The notes under the pieces are model-generated. The model searched no databases. It worked only from the letters and a program-made list of their open reading frames with translations, and was not told the DNA's origin. Positions 44,301-51,714 of a stretch of DNA of 64,000 nucleotides are shown here, one piece after another. The position numbers and the translations under genes were made by a program. The DNA is from Hanamia caeni (GTDB taxonomy: Bacteria > Bacteroidota > Bacteroidia > Chitinophagales > Chitinophagaceae), in assembly GCF_003721595.1 (NCBI RefSeq), contig NZ_RJJR01000001.1, forward strand, positions 496,001 through 560,000, read 5' to 3'. Position 1 is the stretch's first letter. Every line of letters starts with the position of its first letter.

Positions 44301-45268
44301 GTGTCACCCGTTGATGCATTTACTACCATTCCCAAACAATCGTAACTATAACCCATACCAACATATCCACCCCTTCTTCCCACAAAGGTCACGGTATGGC
44401 CGGATATGTCTATACCGATAAACATCGGAGAATCTCCTGTTGCCACCCCTTTGCTCCAAATCACATTTCCTGACAAATCCATTTTAAAAGCAAGCGCCTG
44501 CCGCGGGAAGCCATAATGCCTTACATCCCCCGCTACATATAAATCGCCATTTGCATCCTGTTTGCAGTCTATAATATCTATAGCGCCATCAGTGGTATCG
44601 GCATCCCACAATTTGGTTTTAAAGGTTTTTTCCCATATCAAATCCCCTGTAGAAGATACCCTCAGCATCATGAAATCTGACCGTCCGTTATAAGGCATCC
44701 GGATGTCCATATTGCCTGCCAGCAAAATGCTGTTATCATTTAATTCAAAAGCCTTATATACATCCATAAACCGGTTGGAAGAGTCACGCTCAATGGATCG
44801 GCTCCAGAGCGTATCACCCTGCTGGGTACATTTTACCAAATGCGCACTCGTATTGCCTGAATACGGATCATAATCAAATCCGGGTATTAAAACATTACCA
44901 TCCCTTGTTTTGGTAATAAAGTCGTTGGCAAACCATACTCCGCCGCTTTTTTCATAAACGAGCCTCTGGCTGGTATCCTGGCATTGGGTAGTGGCTACTC
45001 TTTCTTTGTTCATTGATATTACTCCTGGTTGGTAATTACCGATACTTCGCTGCCGGTTCTTTATAAATGTGGATATATAATTATTGAAAGATGCGGGCCG
45101 CCTGTTTGGATAAATATCTCTCAAGCTGCTTTGCGATCTGCGATTTATTACCGAATCTGCTTGTCTGAATGCTTTTGCTGGCTGAAATGGTGTTTGTGCC
45201 CTTGTAGTAACCGGGGAAACTATAAATAACACCAAAAAAATCGTAAGCAATTTTGAGAATGGGGCCAT
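41375..45268 (-). CDS. Giant secreted protein with tandem Ig-like repeats and T9SS sorting domain
   Basis: 1297 residues. Signal peptide at 1-about 24 (LLTIFLVLFIVSPVTTRAQ). Residues about 110-500 form a beta-propeller-like region (NVLIPGFDYDP, SILLAGNMDIR, GDLYVAGDVRHYG). Next are at least five tandem repeats of about 80 residues (LGADTVMCAGSSFILHA, FASYKWQDGSADSIF, PGKYFVATMDACA), more divergent copies, then the CHU_C domain (NAFSPNNDGKNDVFKP, YNGWGQKVFES, GWNGTFHG). It would be exported by the type IX system and attached to or released from the surface. An adhesin or surface-structural role is likely. A partial gene of similar N-terminal design starts at 62824. Confidence 0.9.
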   Translation of the reverse strand: MAPFSKLLTIFLVLFIVSPVTTRAQTPFQPAKAFRQADSVINRRSQSSLRDIYPNRRPASFNNYISTFIKNRQRSIGNYQPGVISMNKERVATTQCQDTSQRLVYEKSGGVWFANDFITKTRDGNVLIPGFDYDPYSGNTSAHLVKCTQQGDTLWSRSIERDSSNRFMDVYKAFELNDNSILLAGNMDIRMPYNGRSDFMMLRVSSTGDLIWEKTFKTKLWDADTTDGAIDIIDCKQDANGDLYVAGDVRHYGFPRQALAFKMDLSGNVIWSKGVATGDSPMFIGIDISGHTVTFVGRRGGYVGMGYSYDCLGMVVNASTGDTLSTNMLRAGQPNFWHVFYPNNMVKLNNGNLAVFGPGVSDATSPVDPEMATHFGILEMTPKMDFVRSWIFRSPDASNSYNTKVTVFEDGSAAYTRMNYISGYNGNVIFGNCRNGQILKERVINYRGIGISWISNFLQMDDGGQIITSFFGDSATSLSAMEFMRLHNSDTASTCLGKDTLSTFVEPVSFYNAVPWIDSISENVLAEDPRPFKGVFNNSFIISSNCKQVSFCDSLKISVPRDTICANTTLTINIKKNKECGAIPAWDYDDSSVKFFNRVSDSTFNISFDKPWQGYLYANVNGCGMVKDSVKLTVLQSPTQLNLGADTMICAGNSFLLNAKKGYASYKWQDGSGDSVFNVTQPGKYYVTTMDACGGIFSDTIAVKQYPAAILNLGADTVMCPGTYFSLNATNGFASYTWQDGSADSVFTVWGPGKYYVTATDICGNIFSDTLIVSPHTPTTFDLGADTVMCAGSSFILHAKTGFASYKWQDGSADSIFTVTQPGKYFVATMDACAILFSDTIIVSKHPTIPPSLGPDTVICPGNTMILNAKKGYASYKWQDGSIDSVFTVTQPGKYFVTTRDACGTKLSDTVMVSTHPPIPFSAGPDRVKCNSDTIQLHATPGFLNYEWRPDYQLSSANSPDLIATPLTNTSYTVKAEKTPGCFAYDTVYVKVNHSLPVNLGADTSFCMGDSVIFNAGNHFSSYMWSNGSAASFIVAKKAGVYLINAMSAEGCHSLDTVVVNLFSNPVVMLDPNNTLCSGGSRLLDAGNFASYLWNDGSSGKALLVDKPGTYFVRVTDEKGCRGNDTSVITSIVPLPSGFLPKDTSICSYGTLVIAAKPGFVDYLWSNNTTASSVTIDKPGSYWLQVTDNNSCVGKEFITISQKDCMVGFYIPNAFSPNNDGKNDVFKPIIFGNVVHYSFMVYNGWGQKVFESKDLLNGWNGTFHGADCDTDIFVWMCSYQLAGGNAENKKGTVMLMR

Positions 45269-45512
45269 AAAGTGATTAAAAAACGGGCTAAAGTAAAGAT
45301 TATTATAGTGGGTAGATATTTTTTTAGCCTGGAGATCTGTTTATGCCCGCTTCCTTAAAAATTGGCAGGGCTAAGCTGCATAGCGAGTCCAACGAGGATA
45401 CCACACTCAGCCGTGCAGCAAACCGACAAATAAGGCTGGTTTTTATTTTATAGATTTGATCTCCGGTTTGGAAGGATGTTGGCTGAGACGCCGGCATCAG
45501 CAGGAAGTAAGA
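45269..45512. other. Intergenic, degenerate leader
   Basis: Contains a weak leader remnant (agcaaaccgacaaataaggc) at about 45416-45435. The promoter of the 45268 gene lies in the first about 100 bases. No gene. Confidence 0.35.
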
Positions 45513-46037
45513 TTATTTATCCAGCAAACCTTTTTCTGCCCAATAATCCCTGGTGCGAAGATATTTGCCTGAGGCACCATCTTGTGTCAGCCAATCAACA
45601 TAGCTATCTTCAATTTCATCGGGATGTAATGCATTATAGGAAGGCGCCATGCGGCATCGCGATTCAATATTATAGGAAATAGAATTCATCCGCCCGAGCA
45701 TTGACCGGCTGTTCGTTTTGCTTATCACATACCCTTCCTGCACCAGCCGCATCTAGTGCTCAATAAATTCCTTCTTAAATTTATTACGCGCCAGTAACAG
45801 GGGAAGGTGTTGATAAAAAGAAGGCAATGTTGTGTTGATGCTTTTCCCGGGTGCCAGCACCAGCAACAAAGAAGGATCATGGACGTACATCACCAATTGT
45901 TTTCCCGCAAATCCGGTGGACAATAATTTTGCATACCACGAGTGCATATGCTGGTTTTCTGATGGCGCAGATATATACATCACCGGTGGCAAACGCGAGG
46001 TATTTAAAGGCTTTTGTACCGCATGAAGAATTATCAT
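45513..46037 (-). pseudogene. DUF6933-like gene split by an in-frame amber codon
   Basis: The frame from 46037 (MIILHAVQKPLNTSRLPPVM) runs 94 codons to a TAG at 45753-45755 and continues in the same frame with MRLVQEGYVISKTNSRSM to 45513. Together the two halves (about 174 residues) look like one DUF6933-type protein: SAPSENQHMHSWYAKLLSTG and YVHDPSLLLVLAPGKSINTT in the first half, LRTRDYWAEKGL at the end. The single base change is the only lesion I see. The function is unknown. Confidence 0.7.
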
Positions 46038-46171
46038 TCCACGAAAGTAAGGTGATTGAAATATATTTGCTGCTGATCACTTTCTATGTTGTCATCAATG
46101 TAAAAGTGAACTATCCTGCCTGTACTGCACACAGTTAAATCCCCACGATTCTTATTTGGTAACTTTATACC

Positions 46172-46276
46172 ATGGCAGATGTGCATACCAAAGGAATCCG
46201 CAGTAAAAATATGGCGGCTATCAAAGGCAAGAACACAAAGCCTGGGATACTGTTGCCAGCTTGCATCACGAAATAG
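46172..46276 (+). pseudogene. vsr: vsr 5' fragment (about 25 codons)
   Basis: MADVHTKGIRSKNMAAIKGK, NTKPG, then unrelated residues ILLPACITK and a stop. It has the same break point as the fragment at 46654. Unlike the others it is not preceded by the standard leader, but by aactttatacc. Confidence 0.75.
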
Positions 46277-46653
46277 CTACACCTTCCTTTATAGTCTATC
46301 CACCGGCTTTTGCCGCGCGCTAGCCCGGAAAACCCGCGGAGCGATGGTAGCCTGCCCGCCCACCGGCGGATTTTCCTTGAACTTAGCGAAGCGATCTCAT
46401 AGGCACCTTAAAAAACAACAACAATCCGCGGATAACTTTTTGGTTACTTTTTCTTTCAAGAGAAAAAGTGACAAAGCAAGTTATTAGAGTGATAGGTAAC
46501 TTCTCAACTCCGTGGGACAGTAAACCAAAAATGTATCAAGACAAAAGAAAGAGCAAAGGAACTGAAGGTCAGACCGCGAATAACAGTGAACCAACAAATG
46601 ATGTGATTTTTTATTTAGGAGAAAAAGCAATACAAGGCATTTAACTGTGCCTC

Positions 46654-46758
46654 ATGGCAGATGTGCACTCCAAAGAAATACGCAGTAAAAATATGGCGGC
46701 TATCAAAGGCAAGAACACAAAGCCTGGGATACTGTTGCCAGCTTGCATCACGAAATAG
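46654..46758 (+). pseudogene. vsr: vsr 5' fragment (about 25 codons), duplicate of the one at 46172
   Basis: MADVHSKEIRSKNMAAIKGK, NTKPG, then the same foreign tail as the 46172 copy. Preceded by the full leader (gcaatacaaggcatttaact, then gtgcctc). Identical break points show that this truncated form was itself duplicated. Confidence 0.8.
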
Positions 46759-46970
46759 CTACACCTTCCTTTATAGTCTATCCACCGGCTTTTGCCGCGC
46801 GCTAGCCCGGAAAAACCCGCGGAGCGATGGTGTTTTCCTTGAACTTTTTGGTTACTTTTTCTTTCAAGAGAAAAAGTGACAAAGCAAATTTCAAGAAAAA
46901 AATAACACACAAGAACAAATAGTGTCTTAAAACCCACAGCTTTTTACGGTTATCCTTTTTAAGTTGCAAA

Positions 46971-47210
46971 ATGAAAAAAAAGAAAGTCTATTCACTATGT
47001 GAAGCCGTTGCTGACATAAGCTACATAGCAGCCAAAGAAAACTATACCACCGACGACAGCCGCGAAATGATCAGCCAGTTTATTGAATGGGCAAAAGAAT
47101 TTGAACGTTTACATAAACATATCAAATGGGGCATCAATTCGCCTTTAGATTACATTGATTCAATTTATTATTTTACCTTGTTCAAAATAAACCAATGGCG
47201 TAAGGTATGA
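46971..47210 (+). CDS. Small hypothetical protein
   Basis: 79 residues, charged and helical (EAVADISYIAAKENYTTDD, ISQFIEWAKEFERLHKHI), no TM or signal. A 5' relic of it occurs at 39898. I do not recognise a family. It ends 132 bases before the MrcB-N gene and is the leftmost ORF of the AT-rich island, so it may be either the last old-genome gene or the first island gene. Confidence 0.55.
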   Translation: MKKKKVYSLCEAVADISYIAAKENYTTDDSREMISQFIEWAKEFERLHKHIKWGINSPLDYIDSIYYFTLFKINQWRKV

Positions 47211-47342
47211 GTGAAGGTTGATCAAAATAATTATTTCTTACCTAAAACCTTCATAAACACATATTCGAAAGAAAGAATTTGCTACATTGTGATATAGTTT
47301 ACGACTGCTCCTGAAAACTAACGGTACTTTTAAATTATTTCC

Positions 47343-47804
47343 ATGAAAGAAGATATTAAAGTAATTCTTCCAGCTTTCTTTGCACAAACCGAAACGGATA
47401 GTCTTGCTACCAGTCATTATCCTCGTTTTTATTCAGGCTTAAATTTAAAAGCTGGTTTCGGACAAGGAAGAGTTGCTAGAATAGCGTGGATTGCTTTTCT
47501 TGGCAAAGATCAAAAAGTAACCAATGGCATCTTTCCTGTTTTCTATTTTTTTAAACAAGAACACAAGCTAATTCTTGCTTATGGAATAAGTGAACAAGAA
47601 AAGCCGAATAAGAACTGGAACGTTCCGCCAGGTACAAAAACAATTATGCAATACTTTCGGCAATTTGGCAAAGTGCCACATACATATGGCCTGTCCTATG
47701 TTTACGAAGTTTACAATACCAATCTTGATTTAAACTATAATGAAATCGAAAGCGATTTAGATAAGTTAATTGCTTACTATAAAAAAATTATGCAGCCGAA
47801 ATAA
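47343..47804 (+). CDS. MrcB-N (DUF3578) domain protein
   Basis: 153 residues. The text YPRFYSGLNLKAGFGQGRVA, RIAWIAFL, GIFPVFYFFKQEHKLILAYG and the C-terminal YEVYNTNLD match the N-terminal DNA-recognition-type domain of McrB/MrcB-like proteins, here as a stand-alone protein. In McrBC systems the corresponding part recognises modified DNA. The stop codon abuts the ATG of the nuclease-helicase gene (TAA at 47802-47804, ATG at 47805), so the two products probably work together: a recognition subunit and an effector. Confidence 0.82.
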   Translation: MKEDIKVILPAFFAQTETDSLATSHYPRFYSGLNLKAGFGQGRVARIAWIAFLGKDQKVTNGIFPVFYFFKQEHKLILAYGISEQEKPNKNWNVPPGTKTIMQYFRQFGKVPHTYGLSYVYEVYNTNLDLNYNEIESDLDKLIAYYKKIMQPK

Positions 47805-49778
47805 ATGAATTCTTACTTCTATTCAAATACCATTCAAGATTTTCTTACGTCTTCAACTAACGAGATTTTTGGAACTATCACCCGCAACAGCGATTTTCCG
47901 GATGAGCCAACACAAAAGGGTGCGTGGACTCAGGAAATAAAAACTTTAAAAGAAGTTTTAATCAACTATCACGGCAAAATATTCTTTGAATATTCTATCC
48001 CCAGAATGGGAAGAAGAATTGATGTCGTTTTAATTATCGAGAATGTAATTTTTGTGGTAGAATTTAAAGTGGGTGAAAAAGATTTCTATCAAAGTGCGAT
48101 TGATCAAGTTTGGGATTACGCATTGGATTTAAAAAATTTCCATGAAACGAGTCACGCCAATTTAATTGCTCCGGTTTTAGTTTGTACAGAATCTAAAAAA
48201 GCATTTGTATTTATTTCGGAAATGCCACATCAAGACAATCTGTTATTTCCGATAAAAACCAATGAAGAAAATTTAAGTGAGGTTATCAAAACCGTTCTTG
48301 CCTTTGCCGATGGCGAAAATATTAATGTAGATGGTTGGGCTGGTGGACGCTATTCGCCTACTCCTACTATCATTGAGGCTGCTATGTCTTTGTATAGCGG
48401 TCATGGCGTAGAAGAAATCGCGCGCACAGATGCCTCGGCCATAAATTTATCTACCACCACAGATGCTGTTTTGAATATCATTAAGCAAGCAAAAGCGCAA
48501 CACCAAAAAGCCATTTGTTTTGTTACCGGAGTTCCGGGTGCGGGAAAAACTTTAGTGGGATTGAATATTGGCGCTAAGAATTATAAAGACAATGAAAAAT
48601 CTTCTACTGTTTTTCTTTCAGGTAACGGCCCTTTAGTAGCTGTGTTACGCGAAGCACTCACCAGAGATAAAGTAAAAAGAGAAAGGAAGAAGGGAAATAA
48701 AATTAGAAAGGGAGATGCTTTCAGTCAGGTGAAATCAATGATTCAAAACGTTCATAATTTTCGCGATGGCTGTCTTATAGATGCTACTCCTCCTTTTGAA
48801 CATGTAACCATCTTTGATGAAGCGCAAAGAGCCTGGGATATTACACAGACTTCCAACTTCATGAAGCGAAAAAAGAATGTTGCTGACTTTAATATTTCTG
48901 AACCTGAGTTTCTTATTTCCTGTTTGGACAGACATCAAGATTGGGCGGTGATAGTTTGCCTCGTGGGTGGTGGACAAGAAATAAATACCGGTGAAGCGGG
49001 AATCAGCGAATGGATAGAATCTGTAAATCGCTCCTTTCCTGAATGGCAGGTTTATGTTTCTGATAGATTAACTGATAGCGAATATGCCGCCGGACATGCT
49101 TTGCAATTATTAGAAAAACACAAAACAGTTGTTTTTAACAAAGACCTTCATTTGTCAGTTTCGATGCGCTCTTTTCGGGCAGAGAATGTGTCTCTTTTTG
49201 TAAAGAATCTTTTGGACATGAATATGGAAGAAGCCAGAAAAAATTATGAAGAATTAAAAGATAAATATCCAATTGTTCTTACGCGCGATATTAAAAAAGC
49301 AAAGCAATGGCTGCGGGAAAAAGCGCGGGGTACAGAGCGGTATGGAATTGTTGTTTCATCACAAGCAATCAGATTAAAGCCTTACGCCATTGATGTAAAA
49401 TCGCCAATGGATCCTATACATTGGTTTTTGGATGGTAAGGAAGACATCCGTTCTTCTTATTATTTGGAAGATGTAGCAACAGAATTTCAAGTGCAAGGTT
49501 TAGAATTAGATTGGGCTTGCGTTACATGGGACGGAGATTTAAGATATTCGCCAGATGGCTGGAAAGCTTTTTCATTTGTGGGTAGTAAATGGCATAACAT
49601 TAATAAAGAAGAAAGAAAACTGTATTTGAAAAATGCCTACCGGGTTTTATTAACCAGAGCGCGGCAAGGAATGGTGATTGTTGCGCCGGAAGGTGATGAA
49701 GAAGATGAAACGAGGAAGAAGGAATATTATGATGAGACGTTTGAGTATTTAAGGCAAATTGGGGTTGGAATAATATAG
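47805..49778 (+). CDS. DUF2075-type SF1 helicase with N-terminal PD-(D/E)XK nuclease domain
   Basis: 657 residues. The nuclease core is D73-x12-E86-x-K88 ([23 protein letters not shown] without its last residues), preceded by E62. The P-loop is GVPGAGKT (242-249), Walker B is TIFDEAQ (D338, E339), and the C-terminal helicase part has [10 protein letters not shown] and the SF1 motif [15 protein letters not shown]. Families with this DUF2075 layout occur in restriction-like and anti-phage islands. With the MrcB-N protein it forms a plausible two-gene restriction module. It is AT-rich compared with the surrounding genome. A diverged second copy of the 3' end lies at 51507-51595. Confidence 0.88.
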   Translation: MNSYFYSNTIQDFLTSSTNEIFGTITRNSDFPDEPTQKGAWTQEIKTLKEVLINYHGKIFFEYSIPRMGRRIDVVLIIENVIFVVEFKVGEKDFYQSAIDQVWDYALDLKNFHETSHANLIAPVLVCTESKKAFVFISEMPHQDNLLFPIKTNEENLSEVIKTVLAFADGENINVDGWAGGRYSPTPTIIEAAMSLYSGHGVEEIARTDASAINLSTTTDAVLNIIKQAKAQHQKAICFVTGVPGAGKTLVGLNIGAKNYKDNEKSSTVFLSGNGPLVAVLREALTRDKVKRERKKGNKIRKGDAFSQVKSMIQNVHNFRDGCLIDATPPFEHVTIFDEAQRAWDITQTSNFMKRKKNVADFNISEPEFLISCLDRHQDWAVIVCLVGGGQEINTGEAGISEWIESVNRSFPEWQVYVSDRLTDSEYAAGHALQLLEKHKTVVFNKDLHLSVSMRSFRAENVSLFVKNLLDMNMEEARKNYEELKDKYPIVLTRDIKKAKQWLREKARGTERYGIVVSSQAIRLKPYAIDVKSPMDPIHWFLDGKEDIRSSYYLEDVATEFQVQGLELDWACVTWDGDLRYSPDGWKAFSFVGSKWHNINKEERKLYLKNAYRVLLTRARQGMVIVAPEGDEEDETRKKEYYDETFEYLRQIGVGII

Positions 49779-49904
49779 AACAGCTAAGGTTTGAAAACAG
49801 CACTTGAATAGAAGATTTATATAAGTTGGCACTCCCATTAATTGAATTTATCACGCCAAAAATACAGTCGAGATCTTGTTCAAAATTAAAATTAGTTAGA
49901 GTAC
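49779..49904. other. Short AT-rich gap before the reverse transcriptase gene
   Basis: 126 bases with no obvious ncRNA fold. The first part (ttgaaaacagcacttgaata, 49791-49810) resembles 51614-51635 (ttgaaacagcaattgatcga), extending the duplication of the helicase 3' end into non-coding DNA. Confidence 0.45.
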
Positions 49905-51500
49905 ATGTCAAAATTAAAAGAAGCATCCTATCGTTGGGCAATAAAACACTTGTTAAAAGAAAGTGATACTGATTTGTTTCCACGTCCTTTTGAGTTATCA
50001 ATTATTCGAGAGATGGAGGAAAGTCTTATCAAAACCTTAGTTGATATTGATATCTCAAATTATCAATGGAATTCTGCAAGACGTTTCCTCGTGCCTAAAG
50101 ATAATATGGCTTATAGGAATGCTACTCAACTTCACCCAATTGACAGTATATTACTTAGCGCAATACTTTATGAATTCGGATTCTTAATTGAGCAAAAGAG
50201 ACAGCCTGAAACCGTAGTATTCAGCTATAGATTTAAGCCAACAACAGATGGAAGTATGTATGGCAATAAAACAGCTTGGAACGATTTCTGGCAAGCGTGT
50301 CGAAATGAAATTTCTACTTGGGATGAAGATGATCATAAATATATTTTTGATGAAACATACAAGTATGTTGTCACTTGCGATATTTCTGATTTTTATAATC
50401 AGATCTATTTACACACAATTGAAAACCAATTAACCGATTGCGGATTTCCTAACCAAGTGCAAAAACGAATTATTGATTTAATTAAGAAACTTAATTTATC
50501 AACTTCAAGAGGAGTTCCTATAGGACCACATAGTGTTCACCTACTTGCAGAAATGAGTCTGATTCCAGTAGATGCAAATCTTTCTTTTCAAAATATTAAA
50601 TACTTCAGATATGTAGACGATATGGTGTTTTTTTGTAAAGGCGAAAAAGAAGCTAGAATTAGAATCCTTCAAATTGCTGAGATTTTGGATAAAGAGCAAA
50701 GATTAACTCTACAACGTCAAAAAACCCAAAAGTTTACCACCACTGCATTCATGGATTATGTCCAAAAAATGCTAATGGAAAAGCCCGCTTATGAAACTGA
50801 AAATGAAATCGTCGAAATAATTAGGGAATACACTGGTGGAAACTCTTATACAAAAATCAACTTAAATGAAATTGAAGACGAGGACTTAAAAATACTTTCC
50901 CGCGAAAACATTATTAACTTATTGAATGAATACCTTGAAGTAGAGAATTTCGAAAAGCTTCGCTGGCTTTATAGGCGGCTATCTCAAATAGGAATTCCTC
51001 ATGCTATAGATTTTTCCATAGATAATTTTCAAAAATTAATTCCTGCTCTTAATGACATGTGTCTTTATATTAATTCGTGTGCTGAAAATTACCAATCAGA
51101 TTGGAAGAATATAGGCGAGTTTATTATAAATCTGATGGAGGATGAAATGGTAGAAAACAATCCCTTCTATCAAATATCTCTTTTAAATCTTTTTGTATAT
51201 AATAAAAGATTAAATCACATTAGCGAATTAATAAAGGTTTTCAAAAAGGGCAATGAGGATGTTAGACGAAAAATTCTTTTGGATAGTATTAATTATGAAA
51301 ATGCGTCCTGGATTTATCAATTGAAGGAAGATCAAGCACGATACAGCGAATGGACCCGAAGAGCTTATTTGATAGCCACAAAATCATTACCCCCAGATCA
51401 GAAGAAATTTTTACACCAGAATATATCAGAAACCCTAAATAAAAAACAAATCCTTGAAGGATTAATATTACAATGGGCAAATAAAAAAACTGAATTATAG
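49905..51500 (+). CDS. Reverse transcriptase of the Abi/UG (DRT-like) type
   Basis: 531 residues. Palm motifs: D159 in VVTCDISDFYNQIY, then SRGVPIGPHSVHLLAEM (motif B-like; GxPIGP is typical of Abi/UG reverse transcriptases rather than retrons or group II introns) and the catalytic YVDD (236-239). The fingers have RRFLVPKDN and VFSYRF. Residues from about 300 are all-helical, as in AbiA/AbiK-like proteins. No maturase or protease domain is seen. Such enzymes mediate phage defence, often by making DNA without a fixed template. Which UG class it is needs a tree. It stands between the helicase gene and a duplicate of the helicase 3' end. Confidence 0.9.
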   Translation: MSKLKEASYRWAIKHLLKESDTDLFPRPFELSIIREMEESLIKTLVDIDISNYQWNSARRFLVPKDNMAYRNATQLHPIDSILLSAILYEFGFLIEQKRQPETVVFSYRFKPTTDGSMYGNKTAWNDFWQACRNEISTWDEDDHKYIFDETYKYVVTCDISDFYNQIYLHTIENQLTDCGFPNQVQKRIIDLIKKLNLSTSRGVPIGPHSVHLLAEMSLIPVDANLSFQNIKYFRYVDDMVFFCKGEKEARIRILQIAEILDKEQRLTLQRQKTQKFTTTAFMDYVQKMLMEKPAYETENEIVEIIREYTGGNSYTKINLNEIEDEDLKILSRENIINLLNEYLEVENFEKLRWLYRRLSQIGIPHAIDFSIDNFQKLIPALNDMCLYINSCAENYQSDWKNIGEFIINLMEDEMVENNPFYQISLLNLFVYNKRLNHISELIKVFKKGNEDVRRKILLDSINYENASWIYQLKEDQARYSEWTRRAYLIATKSLPPDQKKFLHQNISETLNKKQILEGLILQWANKKTEL

Positions 51501-51506
51501 TTGCAG

Positions 51507-51595
51507 AAGTAATGTAGGAGATGCAACAAGGAAGCCGGAATATTACGATGGAACGTTTGAATATTTGCAGGAGAGGGGTATCGAGATGATATAAA
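51507..51595 (+). pseudogene. Remnant of a second DUF2075 helicase gene (3' end only)
   Basis: About 88 bases after the reverse transcriptase stop match the end of the helicase gene (49690-49778). Translated, they give GDATRKPEYYDGTFEYLQER then GIEMI and a stop, versus [20 protein letters not shown] then QIGVGII there. At the DNA level the match is clear but diverged, with shared words aaggaa..cggaatatta and gacgtttga.tattt. It comes from a related allele, not a recent copy. Confidence 0.7.
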
Positions 51596-51714
51596 ATTCA
51601 TACTCACAATATTTTGAAACAGCAATTGATCGAAGCTTACGTGACCTTATTTTCACTAAAATCAGCAAAGATTATGAGCACATGTTCAATATAGCACTTT
51701 AATCTCAATAATTC

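Larger units (their letters stand above)
46038..46970 (+). repeat. Duplicated block: vsr 5' fragment, module B and module D
   Basis: Two direct copies of a block: 46172-46500 and 46654-46885. Each has a vsr fragment, tatagtctatccaccggctt (module B start), a variant of module B, and a hairpin built from TTTTTCTTTC and GAGAAAAAGTGAC. Between them lies a half palindrome (46560-46580) and a leader (46585-46650). In the first copy the cctgcccgcccaccggcgg segment is kept; in the second it is deleted. No gene other than the vsr relics. Confidence 0.8.

Noticed and set aside
46179..46937. Frames of 72-102 codons across vsr relics and module B
   Set aside because: They run from the vsr fragment into repeats in a frame different from vsr; not genes.
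49905..51500. Retron
   Set aside because: The protein is much longer than retron reverse transcriptases, has the GxPIGP motif of Abi/UG enzymes, and there is no msr/msd-like inverted-repeat RNA gene upstream.
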